The position numbers were made by a program, and so were the translations under genes. From assembly GCA_031264715.1 (NCBI GenBank), contig JAISDP010000196.1, positions 1-33,002 of the forward strand: a stretch of 33,002 nucleotides of DNA, written 5' to 3'. The notes under the pieces are model-generated. The model was not told the DNA's origin. It was given only the letters and a program-made list of their open reading frames with translations, and did no database searches. Every line of letters begins with the position of its first letter. Position 1 is the first letter of the stretch. Below, piece after piece: positions 1 to 10,284 of the stretch. This DNA is from Bacteroidales bacterium. GTDB taxonomy: Bacteria > Bacteroidota > Bacteroidia > Bacteroidales > UBA4181.

Positions 1-112
1 TATCTTCTTTGTGGATACATTCCCGTTGACCGGAAGCGGTAAAATACAGAAATTCAAATTACGCGAAATAGCGCTCGAAATGTTGAAGAAACAAGGCGTG
101 GAAATCGTCTGA
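1..112 (+). CDS. C-terminal fragment of an AMP-binding acyl-CoA synthetase/ligase, truncated by the window start
   Basis: Frame 2 reads [36 protein letters not shown] and stops at 110-112. [15 protein letters not shown] is the typical C-terminal catalytic Lys region of the ANL superfamily. Confidence 0.8.
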   Translation, partial: IFFVDTFPLTGSGKIQKFKLREIALEMLKKQGVEIV

Positions 113-150
113 AAAGATACAGGTCTTCTCAGCTTTGCAAAAACGGTCAA

Positions 151-2826
151 TTATTCCCAGTCTATTTTTATTTTCTCTTCGTCGTTTTCGTCTTTTGGCT
201 GGCTTTTCTTCTTGCTGTTCCGGTTATTACCGGACGTTTTTTCCTGTTGCCGGGTTTCTTCATCGAATGTAAAACGCAGTTTCCCGGTATTTTCCGGCGT
301 TGTTGGTTTCACCAATGATGTGTCATTCCTGAACCATCCAAATTCCTCCTTCAGGATAGTTTTCAAATTTTGTTTTTCGTTACGGATATCTTCGGCAACG
401 GACGCCTTGGCCGATTGTTTGTCGTAGCTGATTTTGAAATCATCGCCCTGGCCGGCTATTTTCAGGTACAGGGCAGTACGTTTGCCGCCATTTTCCGAAT
501 ATTCATTCTCCCGGTTTTCGCGTTTCGCTTTGCGGGCTTTCGCAGCCAGCAGTTCGCTCAGTAATATCTTCACGCGGTAAGTATAACTATTGTCGAAGTT
601 ATGTTCGCCCGATCCCTGGATATCGAAAGCCGACGTCTGGATATCCGTTTGCGGGAACATGAGTTGCCGGTTCCTGATGGAAACCCGCGTGCGGAGCTTC
701 GAAAACCGTATATTTTGCAGTTCTTCGAGCGCAACGAATCGCGAGAGATTGTTCAATGGCTCGAAATTAACCAATTCGCCACCATCCAGGTCCATCTGGC
801 TTTCCACGGTTATCTCTTCCTGGCGTAATTGCATCCGACTATTCCAGCCGATGGCAAAACCAAGATCGCCCGAAAGACTGCCTTTCACATGTTCGGCGCG
901 AAGCACATCCTGTCCGAAGTTATCGAACGCGCGGAACAATTGCTTCACTTCAACCCGGTTGAGCGTCGTTTCGCCCAGCACATGTATCATGTTCGCCCCA
1001 TTATTGGCGATGGTACCGCTTCCTGTTACTTTCCCCGACATTGACGAGAAGTCGATCGACCGTATCTCCAAAATACGCGGTTGATAAACCAAGCGGGCTT
1101 TCATATCTTCTGCCTCAAACTTCCGGTAACGGAATTTTGCTGCTTCTATACCTGCATCAAGATCGATACCTGCAGGGAGGAGCAGGGATGCCGTGTTTCC
1201 GGCTTGCTGACTTGCTACTGCCGCTGTTTTGCCGGTAGTCGCTGGCCCCGATACCAATAATGAATCGATACACACCTGCTGCGACGATATATTAGCTTTA
1301 AGATATACCGTTTTGCTCTGTTTGAGCAGGTATGGCGACAACCGTTCCATGTACCCGTCTATTTTAAAATCGTTGCCATTGAGCATCAGTGTCAGGCTGT
1401 TCACAGCCACCCGGTTGCCGAACTGCAACGATCCGTTGATACGGCTGAACCGGTAGGCCGGCTCGCGCAGATGTACCGAAGCATTGCTGAGTTTGATAGC
1501 GCCTTGCAACTCCAGCCGGTCGATATCGCTTGTTTTAGCCAATAGCAGGTGTTTCAACCGGGCATTTACAGTCAGGTCGCAATTTATCCGCCCTCCGGCT
1601 GATGCGATCCGTTTGCCGGGAATAAAGCGGTATAGTTGTCCCCAATCGGTATTGCCGGCTATTTTGATTGTTATCTGTGGTTGAACGAAGTTTTGCATCG
1701 AAAGTTGGCCTTTGATCGTTCCGCCGCCAATGCTACATGCAAAATCACGGATATGCAACACGCTGGTGGAACGCCGGCTTTTCTCGCCGGTAGAGAATGA
1801 TCCCGTAAACGACAACCCGGTCAGTTTGACTTTGCTTTGCCGGTGTGTAATCTGGCCTTGCGCCATGCCGAATTGAGCTTCAATGTGAGGCATGTTTCCG
1901 CCACCTGCTTTGCCCGTGATATCCGCTGCAAAATTAACGTCGCCCTTGCCGGAATGATCGTGCAAATTTTGTCCGTATGGATCGGGAATTACCGATACCA
2001 GCGAGGCGTAATCCATCTGCCTGCCTTCCACATGCAAATCAAGCTCAACATCGTCGCCTGTCGTAAAGCCGCCCGACACAGTCATTTCCACCTTCGCAAG
2101 CGTCAGATCGCTTTGGCGGATCGTAAATACATTATTGTCGGCATCCAGTTTACCGGTTAGTTCCAACGCCTTATCGCGAATAAAAACATCGTCGTCTACC
2201 GATAAAAGCCTTACCGTACCTTGCCAATCGGCGCTTAGCGAATACTGCCGCGAAGAGAATCTACCACTGAGGCGCGACCGGTTGGCATGTAATGCAATCA
2301 CCGTATTGCTTCGCTTGTGGCTGTAATAAACCTCCACATTGCGCAAAGCTACATTCTGCAGTTCGATGGGTGAACTGTCGCCGGTTGATTTTCCGGGAAT
2401 CTTCCAAAAAATAAAGTTGTGTTTGCCGCTTTTGTCGGTTAACATATTGATATTTCCGTCGCGCACCTCGATACGGGTGATGCGGTAGTCGCCGGTCAGC
2501 AGCCGGAAGAGGTTCAGCTCGGCAAAAACGCTTTCGGCGACAAGTAATTGGCGACTGTGCGCAGGATCGAAACTAAGCGTGTCGAAATCCCTGGCGGAAT
2601 CCATCACCACGTGTTTAAATTCGACCGCTGCATTGGGAAATTTGCGGAATACCGAAAAATGAGCCGACCGTACCTGTATGCGCGAACTAACCTGCTTGTT
2701 AATGCTTTCGATCACAAACCCAATGACTTCGTCCTGGAAAAAATGCGATACTATGCCGCTGCCCAAGGCCAGTAACGCGGCAAGGGACAAAAGGCCGATG
2801 AGGATAATTTTCAGGTACCGGTTCAT
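151..2826 (-). CDS. AsmA-like family protein (inner-membrane-anchored, periplasmic, outer-membrane biogenesis type)
   Basis: 891-aa ORF with a single N-terminal TM segment, long beta-repeat architecture, and a C-terminal region (LDGGELVNFEPLNNLSRFVALEELQNIRFSKLRTRVSIRNRQLMFPQTDIQTSAFDIQGSGEHNFDNSYTYRVKILLSELL) typical of Bacteroidetes AsmA-like proteins. Confidence 0.85.
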   Translation of the reverse strand: MNRYLKIILIGLLSLAALLALGSGIVSHFFQDEVIGFVIESINKQVSSRIQVRSAHFSVFRKFPNAAVEFKHVVMDSARDFDTLSFDPAHSRQLLVAESVFAELNLFRLLTGDYRITRIEVRDGNINMLTDKSGKHNFIFWKIPGKSTGDSSPIELQNVALRNVEVYYSHKRSNTVIALHANRSRLSGRFSSRQYSLSADWQGTVRLLSVDDDVFIRDKALELTGKLDADNNVFTIRQSDLTLAKVEMTVSGGFTTGDDVELDLHVEGRQMDYASLVSVIPDPYGQNLHDHSGKGDVNFAADITGKAGGGNMPHIEAQFGMAQGQITHRQSKVKLTGLSFTGSFSTGEKSRRSTSVLHIRDFACSIGGGTIKGQLSMQNFVQPQITIKIAGNTDWGQLYRFIPGKRIASAGGRINCDLTVNARLKHLLLAKTSDIDRLELQGAIKLSNASVHLREPAYRFSRINGSLQFGNRVAVNSLTLMLNGNDFKIDGYMERLSPYLLKQSKTVYLKANISSQQVCIDSLLVSGPATTGKTAAVASQQAGNTASLLLPAGIDLDAGIEAAKFRYRKFEAEDMKARLVYQPRILEIRSIDFSSMSGKVTGSGTIANNGANMIHVLGETTLNRVEVKQLFRAFDNFGQDVLRAEHVKGSLSGDLGFAIGWNSRMQLRQEEITVESQMDLDGGELVNFEPLNNLSRFVALEELQNIRFSKLRTRVSIRNRQLMFPQTDIQTSAFDIQGSGEHNFDNSYTYRVKILLSELLAAKARKAKRENRENEYSENGGKRTALYLKIAGQGDDFKISYDKQSAKASVAEDIRNEKQNLKTILKEEFGWFRNDTSLVKPTTPENTGKLRFTFDEETRQQEKTSGNNRNSKKKSQPKDENDEEKIKIDWE

Positions 2827-2971
2827 TATTTTGGGAGACCTGCCGGAACAAAACCTGCCGGGTTTTCAAACTTGGCGGCCTTAGCGGGACTATTCCACGA
2901 AATAACCGGTCTTACAATTGAATATTAAAAAGACCTGTTGGATTTGAAAGCCCCGGCAGATCAATGTTTTT

Positions 2972-3472
2972 TTAAAATGAGAAACTTAACCCGCCGTTCA
3001 GGTACGACATTTCGTTATACCCAACTTCGGCAAATACGGCAATATTTTTACCGAACGAGTAGCGGCAACCTGCTGTGGTTCCAAAGAGAACACCGCTTGT
3101 GTTATTGACATAGTTTTTGGAATACGAGTATACAATGGCGCCCAGCATGGCGGTAGCGTATACTTCAAACGAACTGTTAATGGCATACCGGTAAGTGGCG
3201 CGTGGAGCAAATGCAAAGGCATTGACGCGATAGTCGCCAGAACCGGAAAGTGTTTTACCCCAGTTTTCGTACCCTGCATAACCGCCAATGGTAAAGATAC
3301 CGGGGCCCCATTTGTCAATCAGTCCATAATCATAGCTCGCATTAATCCCTATGCCGGGAACAAGTCCCAACCCGACATTGAACAGGCTCATCCCTGTTTT
3401 CATTTCCTGTGCATGAGATACGCCAATACCAATTGTACAAACAACTGCTAAAACAATAAAAAATCTTTTCAT
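2972..3472 (-). CDS. small outer-membrane beta-barrel protein
   Basis: Signal peptide MKRFFIVLAVVCTIGIGVSHAQ, alternating amphipathic strands, terminal aromatic (GGLSFSF*). Confidence 0.75.
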   Translation of the reverse strand: MKRFFIVLAVVCTIGIGVSHAQEMKTGMSLFNVGLGLVPGIGINASYDYGLIDKWGPGIFTIGGYAGYENWGKTLSGSGDYRVNAFAFAPRATYRYAINSSFEVYATAMLGAIVYSYSKNYVNNTSGVLFGTTAGCRYSFGKNIAVFAEVGYNEMSYLNGGLSFSF

Positions 3473-3663
3473 TTCAATTAAGTTTATTAAATTATGTGAT
3501 GCGTCGTATTAAACGGTCAAAATTACAAATTATTTCACTTCCGTAGCGCAAAGTTGCCACTATTCCTGTTATATAATAAGTTATACTGTCGTTTGTCGAG
3601 TAATTTCCCCCTGTTTAAATCTAAATTTCCGTAAAAAAACATAGTAATTTGAAAAAAAACATG

Positions 3664-3671
3664 TAGGTTTG
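3664..3671 (+). promoter_or_regulatory. possible Bacteroidetes -7 box (TAGGTTTG) for the acyl-CoA ligase
   Basis: Matches TAnnTTTG 31 nt before ATG 3702. No TTTG at the expected 19-21 nt spacing upstream. Confidence 0.3.
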
Positions 3672-3701
3672 CCGTCCATAATTTTCTTAAACTCATTGAT
3701 C

Positions 3702-5492
3702 ATGGTTACACGAACGTTTGATATACTGGATCAATACCGGACAAAATACCGGTTGGGCGATGCTTTGGCATGTAAGGTCACCGGCAAATGGGTTAAATAT
3801 AGTGGGGATGAATACATCAAATATGCCAACGATATCAGTTGCGGATTGTTGGCGATGGGATACAGTTCGGGCGACAAGATCGCTTTGATCTCGAACAACC
3901 GTCCCGAATGGAATTTTTTCGAAATGGGAATGGCGCAGATCGGGGTAATTTCCGTGCCCATCTACCCAACGATTAGCCTGGATGAATACCAACACATATT
4001 AAGCCATGCCGAACCCCGGATGTTAATGGTTTCGGATAAGCTGCTGCTCGAAAAGCTGCGGCCACTGTTCGAAAACAGTCCAACCATAGAACATGTCTAC
4101 TCTTTCAATAACATCGAAGGTGTGAACAATTGGAAGGAAATTGCTGTACAGGGAAACAACTCCTGTGAATTGTTATCGCAGGTGCAGCAAATAAAAGACG
4201 CGATAAAGCCCGATGATATGGCCACGTTAATCTATACATCGGGAACTACCGGTACGCCCAAGGGAGTGATGTTGTCACACAACAATCTGGTCAGCAATTT
4301 CAAAGCTACCTGCGACCGCAACTATCTTACCGCCGGCGCCCGTGCTTTGAGTTTCCTGCCTGTCAGCCATATATATGAGCGCATGATGAATTATCATTTC
4401 CAGAACCTCGGCATTGCAGTGTATTATGCTGAAAACATGGGAGCTATCATGGAAAATATCAGGGAAGTGCAGCCCCACATATTCAATACGGTTCCCCGGC
4501 TGCTCGAACGAATGTATATCGGCATCATCGGAAAAAGCAAAGAATTAAAAGGCATCAAAGGGAAAATATTTAACGACGCCATTAATATAGCTGTAAAGTT
4601 CGATCCCCGACACAAAAGCAATCTCGGTTACCGGTTCCGCCTGATGTTAGCCCGACGGTTGGTCTTTTCCAAATGGACTGCTATATTGGGCGGGCAGGTA
4701 CGCATCATCGTTTCAGGTGGCGCCCCGTTGCAAACACGGTTGACCAACCTGTTCAGCGCCATAGGTATTGACTTGCTTGAAGGCTACGGCCTTACGGAGA
4801 CTTCGCCTGTAATTGCCGTGAGCGATTTACGACGGGGCAGACCCAAACCGGGTAGCGTAGGGCCGGTACTCGACGGTGTGAAGATAAAACTGGACGAAGA
4901 TGGCGAAATATTGTGCAAAGGCCCGAATGTGATGTTGGGTTATTATAAAAATCCGGAACTAACAGCACAAGTAATTGATAGCGAAGGATATTTCCATACC
5001 GGCGATATTGGTGTATTCGATGAGAATGAATTTCTGACGGTTACCGATCGTAAAAAGGAAATCTTCAAACTGTCGAATGGCAAATACATATCGCCCCAGG
5101 TAATCGAAAACAAACTGAAGGAATCCCTGTTGATCGATCAGGTCATTGTGATCGGCGAAAACGAGAAATTTGCCAGCGCATTGATTTCCCCGAATTTTAC
5201 GCAACTGCACAACTGGTGCTATACCCGGGAAATTACATTTTCGGACAACAAGGAGTTGATACAGATTCCCGAAGTGATTGAAAATTTTCGGCAGGAAGTC
5301 AACCAGGTGAACAAACAAATGGGCGCTGCCGAGCAAGTCAAACGGTTCCGGCTGGTAGCAGACGAGTGGAGTGCGCAAACAGGCGAGCTTTCCCCGACCC
5401 TAAAGCTCAAACGCCGCCAGCTTACTGAAAAATACGCCAAGATTATCGATGAAATATACGTCTACTCACGAACCGAAAAAGCCGATAAATAA
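3702..5492 (+). CDS. long-chain-fatty-acid--CoA ligase (AMP-dependent synthetase)
   Basis: Motifs LIYTSGTTGTPKGVMLSHNN, GYGLTETSP, YFHTGDIG, TDRKKEIFKLSNGKYISPQ. The ORF track starts at a TTG (3669); ATG at 3702 is preferred. Confidence 0.92.
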   Translation: MVTRTFDILDQYRTKYRLGDALACKVTGKWVKYSGDEYIKYANDISCGLLAMGYSSGDKIALISNNRPEWNFFEMGMAQIGVISVPIYPTISLDEYQHILSHAEPRMLMVSDKLLLEKLRPLFENSPTIEHVYSFNNIEGVNNWKEIAVQGNNSCELLSQVQQIKDAIKPDDMATLIYTSGTTGTPKGVMLSHNNLVSNFKATCDRNYLTAGARALSFLPVSHIYERMMNYHFQNLGIAVYYAENMGAIMENIREVQPHIFNTVPRLLERMYIGIIGKSKELKGIKGKIFNDAINIAVKFDPRHKSNLGYRFRLMLARRLVFSKWTAILGGQVRIIVSGGAPLQTRLTNLFSAIGIDLLEGYGLTETSPVIAVSDLRRGRPKPGSVGPVLDGVKIKLDEDGEILCKGPNVMLGYYKNPELTAQVIDSEGYFHTGDIGVFDENEFLTVTDRKKEIFKLSNGKYISPQVIENKLKESLLIDQVIVIGENEKFASALISPNFTQLHNWCYTREITFSDNKELIQIPEVIENFRQEVNQVNKQMGAAEQVKRFRLVADEWSAQTGELSPTLKLKRRQLTEKYAKIIDEIYVYSRTEKADK

Positions 5493-5619
5493 TTGAATAT
5501 TCATTATGGCTCTATAACGAATTAAACCTATCCGGTTTTGCGCAGTCATAAAGTACAAAACCGATGTATAAGGAATGTTAATTTAAAATTTGTTATAGTT
5601 GAATTTAATTTTTTGAATC

Positions 5620-6138
5620 ATGAAGACGAATATGATAATGGTCATTGCCATTGCAGTTGTAACGAGCCTGGCAGTAGACGCTCAATCGCAAACGCCGCGC
5701 CCCTATTCGGGCAAAAGTCCCGGGGAAGTGAAGCAAGTGATGCGTCCCGAAGGCTTTACCACGCCGATGATGGGTCTGGACGACAAGCAGCGCGAAGAAC
5801 TCAAGAAAATCCGCACGGAACAGGTAAAGAGACGCATCCAAACACGTAACCTGCTGAAAGAAAAACACGCGAAACTCGAACTGCTTCAAACTGCTGATAA
5901 GCCGGATATGAAAGAGATCAACAAGGTAATCGACGAAATTGCAGCAGTGCAGGCACAGGAAATGAAAGCCAAAGCCGCCGACAGGCAAAAGACCAGAAGC
6001 CTGCTCACCGAAGAACAACGGGTATACTTCGATGCGCATGGCGACAAAATGGACAGGATGCATACGGACAGGAAAGTGCGCGCTGCTGATGGCGACCGCT
6101 TCCGCGGACAAAGAGGCGGCCCGGCAGGAAAAGGATGA
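5620..6138 (+). CDS. Spy/CpxP (LTXXQ)-like periplasmic protein
   Basis: Signal peptide followed by a helical charged region: LDDKQREELKKIRTEQVKRRIQTRNLLKEKHAKLELL...LLTEEQRVYFDAHGDKMDRM. Confidence 0.65.
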   Translation: MKTNMIMVIAIAVVTSLAVDAQSQTPRPYSGKSPGEVKQVMRPEGFTTPMMGLDDKQREELKKIRTEQVKRRIQTRNLLKEKHAKLELLQTADKPDMKEINKVIDEIAAVQAQEMKAKAADRQKTRSLLTEEQRVYFDAHGDKMDRMHTDRKVRAADGDRFRGQRGGPAGKG

Positions 6139-6170
6139 AAGTTTTCTGCTGGACAGGGGACAAAAATACG

Positions 6171-6314
6171 GACGTTCGCAATTTCCGGCGCGGACGTTCG
6201 TTTACCTTCCATGCGAACGTTCGCATCCCGGAACGCAGACGTTCGCATCTGCACCCCGGGAACGTCCGCATCTGCACCTCGGGAACGTTCGCGTCCAAAG
6301 TTGCAGACATTCGC
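6171..6314. repeat. degenerate tandem repeat, 7 units of about 22-23 bp, core RACGTTCGC
   Basis: Cores begin at 6171, 6193, 6216, 6238, 6261, 6284 and 6306 (spacings 22, 23, 22, 23, 23, 22). Confidence 0.8.
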
Positions 6315-6403
6315 ACAGGAAGCCGGGAGCGGTAACGGTTTCCCTTCGAGGCAAAGACCGGATGTGATAACAAAAAAACAACGAACGATAAAACAGGAAA
6401 AAA

Positions 6404-7717
6404 ATGAACTGGAAAAAAGTAAACATGCTGAGTGCGGGCATCCTTTACATGGGGATCCTTTTAGCCTGCAACAAAGAAGAAAACACGGGTCTGACGGTTG
6501 CCTCCAACTTGTCGGATGATATGGTTTCGGTACGGGATTTTGGCGCCAAAGGAGATGGCAAAACCGATGATACGGAGGCTTTCCAAAAAGCGCTCCATTC
6601 ATTCGGGACGAGAGGTGGTACGGTATATGCTCCACGCGGGACGTATCTTTTCGCAGGCAGTTTGAATATCCCCCAGGCAGTGACATTAAAAGGCTCTTTC
6701 GAATCGGTTCCTGCCCATAACGGTATCCGCGACAAGGGACTTCCCAAACCGGGAGATGACGGAACTGTATTTTTGGTTACCGGGGGTAAAGGAAATGAAG
6801 ATGCAACGCCGTTTATCACCCTGAATACGAACAGCACGCTCCGTGGGGTTGTGTTATACTGGCCGCAGCAGGATCCGGAAAAAGAGCCCGACGCCTATCC
6901 GTGGGGAGTAGCCATGCGCGGAAAAAATCCTGCACTGCTCGACGTGGAAATGTTGAATCCCTACAACGCGATTGACGCCTCGAAAAACGAACGCGCCCTG
7001 ATCCGCAATATCAGCGGCCAACCGCTCCGGAGAGGCATCTATGTCGATGGCATTTATGACATCGGGCGGATTGAAAATGTCCACTGGAACCCGTGGTGGA
7101 GCATGAAGCCGGCTCTGTTCAACTGGCAGAAAGCGAACGGAGAAGCGTTTATTTTTGAGCGTACCGACTGGCATTACGTGTTCAATACATTCTGCTTCGG
7201 ATACCGGGTCGGTTACAAGTTCGGCGGCAGTAAGGCAGGCGTTTGCAACGGCAATTTTCTGGGCATCGGCGCCGACGCCTGTCATACGGCGGTGCTGGTG
7301 GAAAGAAGCGCTCCGATGGGACTGTTGATTACCAATGGCGAGTTTGTTGCGATGGACGGCGAAAATCCTGTCATGGTACGGGTAAATTCCGGTAACGAGG
7401 GAAATGTAACCTTCTCCAATTGCGCCTTTTGGGGGCCTTGCAACCAGAATGCCATTATCGACGGACGGGGAACGACAACCTTTTCCGACTGTATTTTCAT
7501 GCAATGGGATCGAAACCGCGAAGGACGCTATTCCGTCCAGGTAACCGGCGGCTCCGTGATGATTCGCGGATGTAATTTCATGACCGACAGTCCGCAGGTA
7601 TTCATTAGCGAAAACGTGTCGCGGGCAATTGTCGCCGATAATATGGTCAGGGGCAAAATCAGGATTGACAATCGGTCGGCTAATACCGTGATAAAAGATA
7701 ATCTGGGCAGCGAATGA
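6404..7717 (+). CDS. right-handed parallel beta-helix lipoprotein (pectate lyase superfamily / GH28-related fold)
   Basis: Lipobox GILLAC followed by NKEEN; VRDFGAKGDGKTDDTEAFQKAL is the classic Pectate_lyase_3-type N-terminus; beta-helix repeats follow. Confidence 0.8.
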   Translation: MNWKKVNMLSAGILYMGILLACNKEENTGLTVASNLSDDMVSVRDFGAKGDGKTDDTEAFQKALHSFGTRGGTVYAPRGTYLFAGSLNIPQAVTLKGSFESVPAHNGIRDKGLPKPGDDGTVFLVTGGKGNEDATPFITLNTNSTLRGVVLYWPQQDPEKEPDAYPWGVAMRGKNPALLDVEMLNPYNAIDASKNERALIRNISGQPLRRGIYVDGIYDIGRIENVHWNPWWSMKPALFNWQKANGEAFIFERTDWHYVFNTFCFGYRVGYKFGGSKAGVCNGNFLGIGADACHTAVLVERSAPMGLLITNGEFVAMDGENPVMVRVNSGNEGNVTFSNCAFWGPCNQNAIIDGRGTTTFSDCIFMQWDRNREGRYSVQVTGGSVMIRGCNFMTDSPQVFISENVSRAIVADNMVRGKIRIDNRSANTVIKDNLGSE

Positions 7718-7757
7718 AAGCGGCGCCCTGCGAACGGTCGGCCTTAGCTGCGTATGC

Positions 7758-7788
7758 TTTGTACTCTTGTGGGAAAATGTTAACTTTG
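7758..7788 (+). promoter_or_regulatory. Bacteroidetes primary sigma promoter, TTTG-N19-TAACTTTG
   Basis: TTTG at 7758-7761, 19-nt spacer, TAACTTTG at 7781-7788 directly upstream of ribF. Confidence 0.65.
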
Positions 7789-7798
7789 CCGTCGATTT

Positions 7799-8752
7799 TT
7801 GATCACCACCATTTTAAGCGACTTGGCAGTTTATAGGGACATCAGCAATTTGAATTTTGAAAGGACGGCAGTTGCCGTCGGCAGTTTCGATGGCGTGCAT
7901 TGCGGACACCAGATGCTGCTCCGGCGTGTGGCTGGCCTGGCTGTCCGGCATCATCTCCGGTCGGTAGCGCTCACATTCTGGCCGCATCCCCGGCAGGTTC
8001 TCGATCCGGTTGGCGATGCTCCCCTGCTGCTTAATACACTCGGCGAAAAGATCGCCCTGTTGGAGCAGGCAGGTGTCGACGACGTGGTGGTATACCCGTT
8101 CGACAAGACTTTAGCGCAGATGCAGGCGGCCGGTTTCATTAGGGATGTCGTCGCCGGCAAGCTGGATGCACGCTGCCTGGTAGTCGGCCGGGACCATCAT
8201 TTCGGGAAAGACCGCGGCGGTAATGTGCAACGCCTGTCAAAACTTATTGCCCACAGCGATTTGCGGGTGGAAGTGGTCGATTTAAAGATGCTTGCCCGGA
8301 AAATCAGTTCATCGGCCATCCGTAAGGCGCTTTCATGCGGCGACCTGCCGCTGGCCGGCGAGATGTTAGGCTACGAGTACCTTATTTCCGGAAAGGTGGT
8401 TGCGGGCAACCATTTGGGGCGTACCATCGGTTATCCTACGGCAAATATCGAAACGCCCAGCTACAAACTTCTCCCCAGGGAAGGGGTCTACCGTGTAAGG
8501 GTAAAGACAGGAACCGGTGGATTCGACAGGCTTGGCATGATGTACATTGGCAGGCGTCCGGTACTGAAGCAGAAAGATGCCACGATACGCGTCGAAGTGA
8601 ATATATTCGATTTCGGGCAGGAAATATATGGGCAGGAAATAACGCTGGCCGTGACCCACCGTATCCGCGACGATATCGAGTTCGAGGATATGGGGCAATT
8701 ATCCGAGCAGCTTTATCGCGACAAGCAGAACATATTAAGTATTTCATCATAG
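7799..8752 (+). CDS. ribF: bifunctional riboflavin kinase/FAD synthetase
   Basis: VAVGSFDGVHCGHQMLL, VGRDHHFGKDRGGN, SSSAIRKAL, GRTIGYPTANI. The track start is TTG 7799; TTG 7823 is a plausible alternative given the promoter position. Confidence 0.93.
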   Translation: MITTILSDLAVYRDISNLNFERTAVAVGSFDGVHCGHQMLLRRVAGLAVRHHLRSVALTFWPHPRQVLDPVGDAPLLLNTLGEKIALLEQAGVDDVVVYPFDKTLAQMQAAGFIRDVVAGKLDARCLVVGRDHHFGKDRGGNVQRLSKLIAHSDLRVEVVDLKMLARKISSSAIRKALSCGDLPLAGEMLGYEYLISGKVVAGNHLGRTIGYPTANIETPSYKLLPREGVYRVRVKTGTGGFDRLGMMYIGRRPVLKQKDATIRVEVNIFDFGQEIYGQEITLAVTHRIRDDIEFEDMGQLSEQLYRDKQNILSISS

Positions 8753-8768
8753 ATTATCATCATTATAA

Positions 8769-10178
<1,410 letters not shown>

Positions 10179-10224
10179 GGATTTGCACATATCCTCCCGC
10201 TGTGTGTTATTTCATACCAAAGGC

Positions 10225-10284
10225 AGAAGAAATTCCGGTTGATATAATGGAAATACGCTTTATTTTTTCAACCGGAATTCTTCT
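10225..10284. terminator. long imperfect inverted repeat between convergent genes, candidate bidirectional terminator
   Basis: AGAAGAAATTCCGGTTGA (10225-10242) pairs with TCAACCGGAATTCTTCT (10268-10284), with one extra A in the left arm. Confidence 0.5.

Noticed and set aside
3518-3552. Minus-strand promoter for the beta-barrel gene (CAAAATTA plus CAAA)
   Set aside because: Spacer is 23 nt, longer than the 19-21 nt norm, in AT-rich DNA where chance matches are frequent.
5533-5563. CGGTTTTG...CAAAACCG inverted repeat after the acyl-CoA ligase as terminator
   Set aside because: Only 8-bp arms, 15-nt loop, no T-tract; too weak to call.
5886-6686. 266-aa minus-strand ORF and overlapping plus-strand ORFs (6032-6367, 6135-6335, 6211-6519)
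   Set aside because: They cross the degenerate 22-23-bp repeat array and the ends of real genes; composition is repeat-derived.
6854-7504. 216-aa minus-strand ORF
   Set aside because: Antisense to the beta-helix lipoprotein gene with no domain signature.
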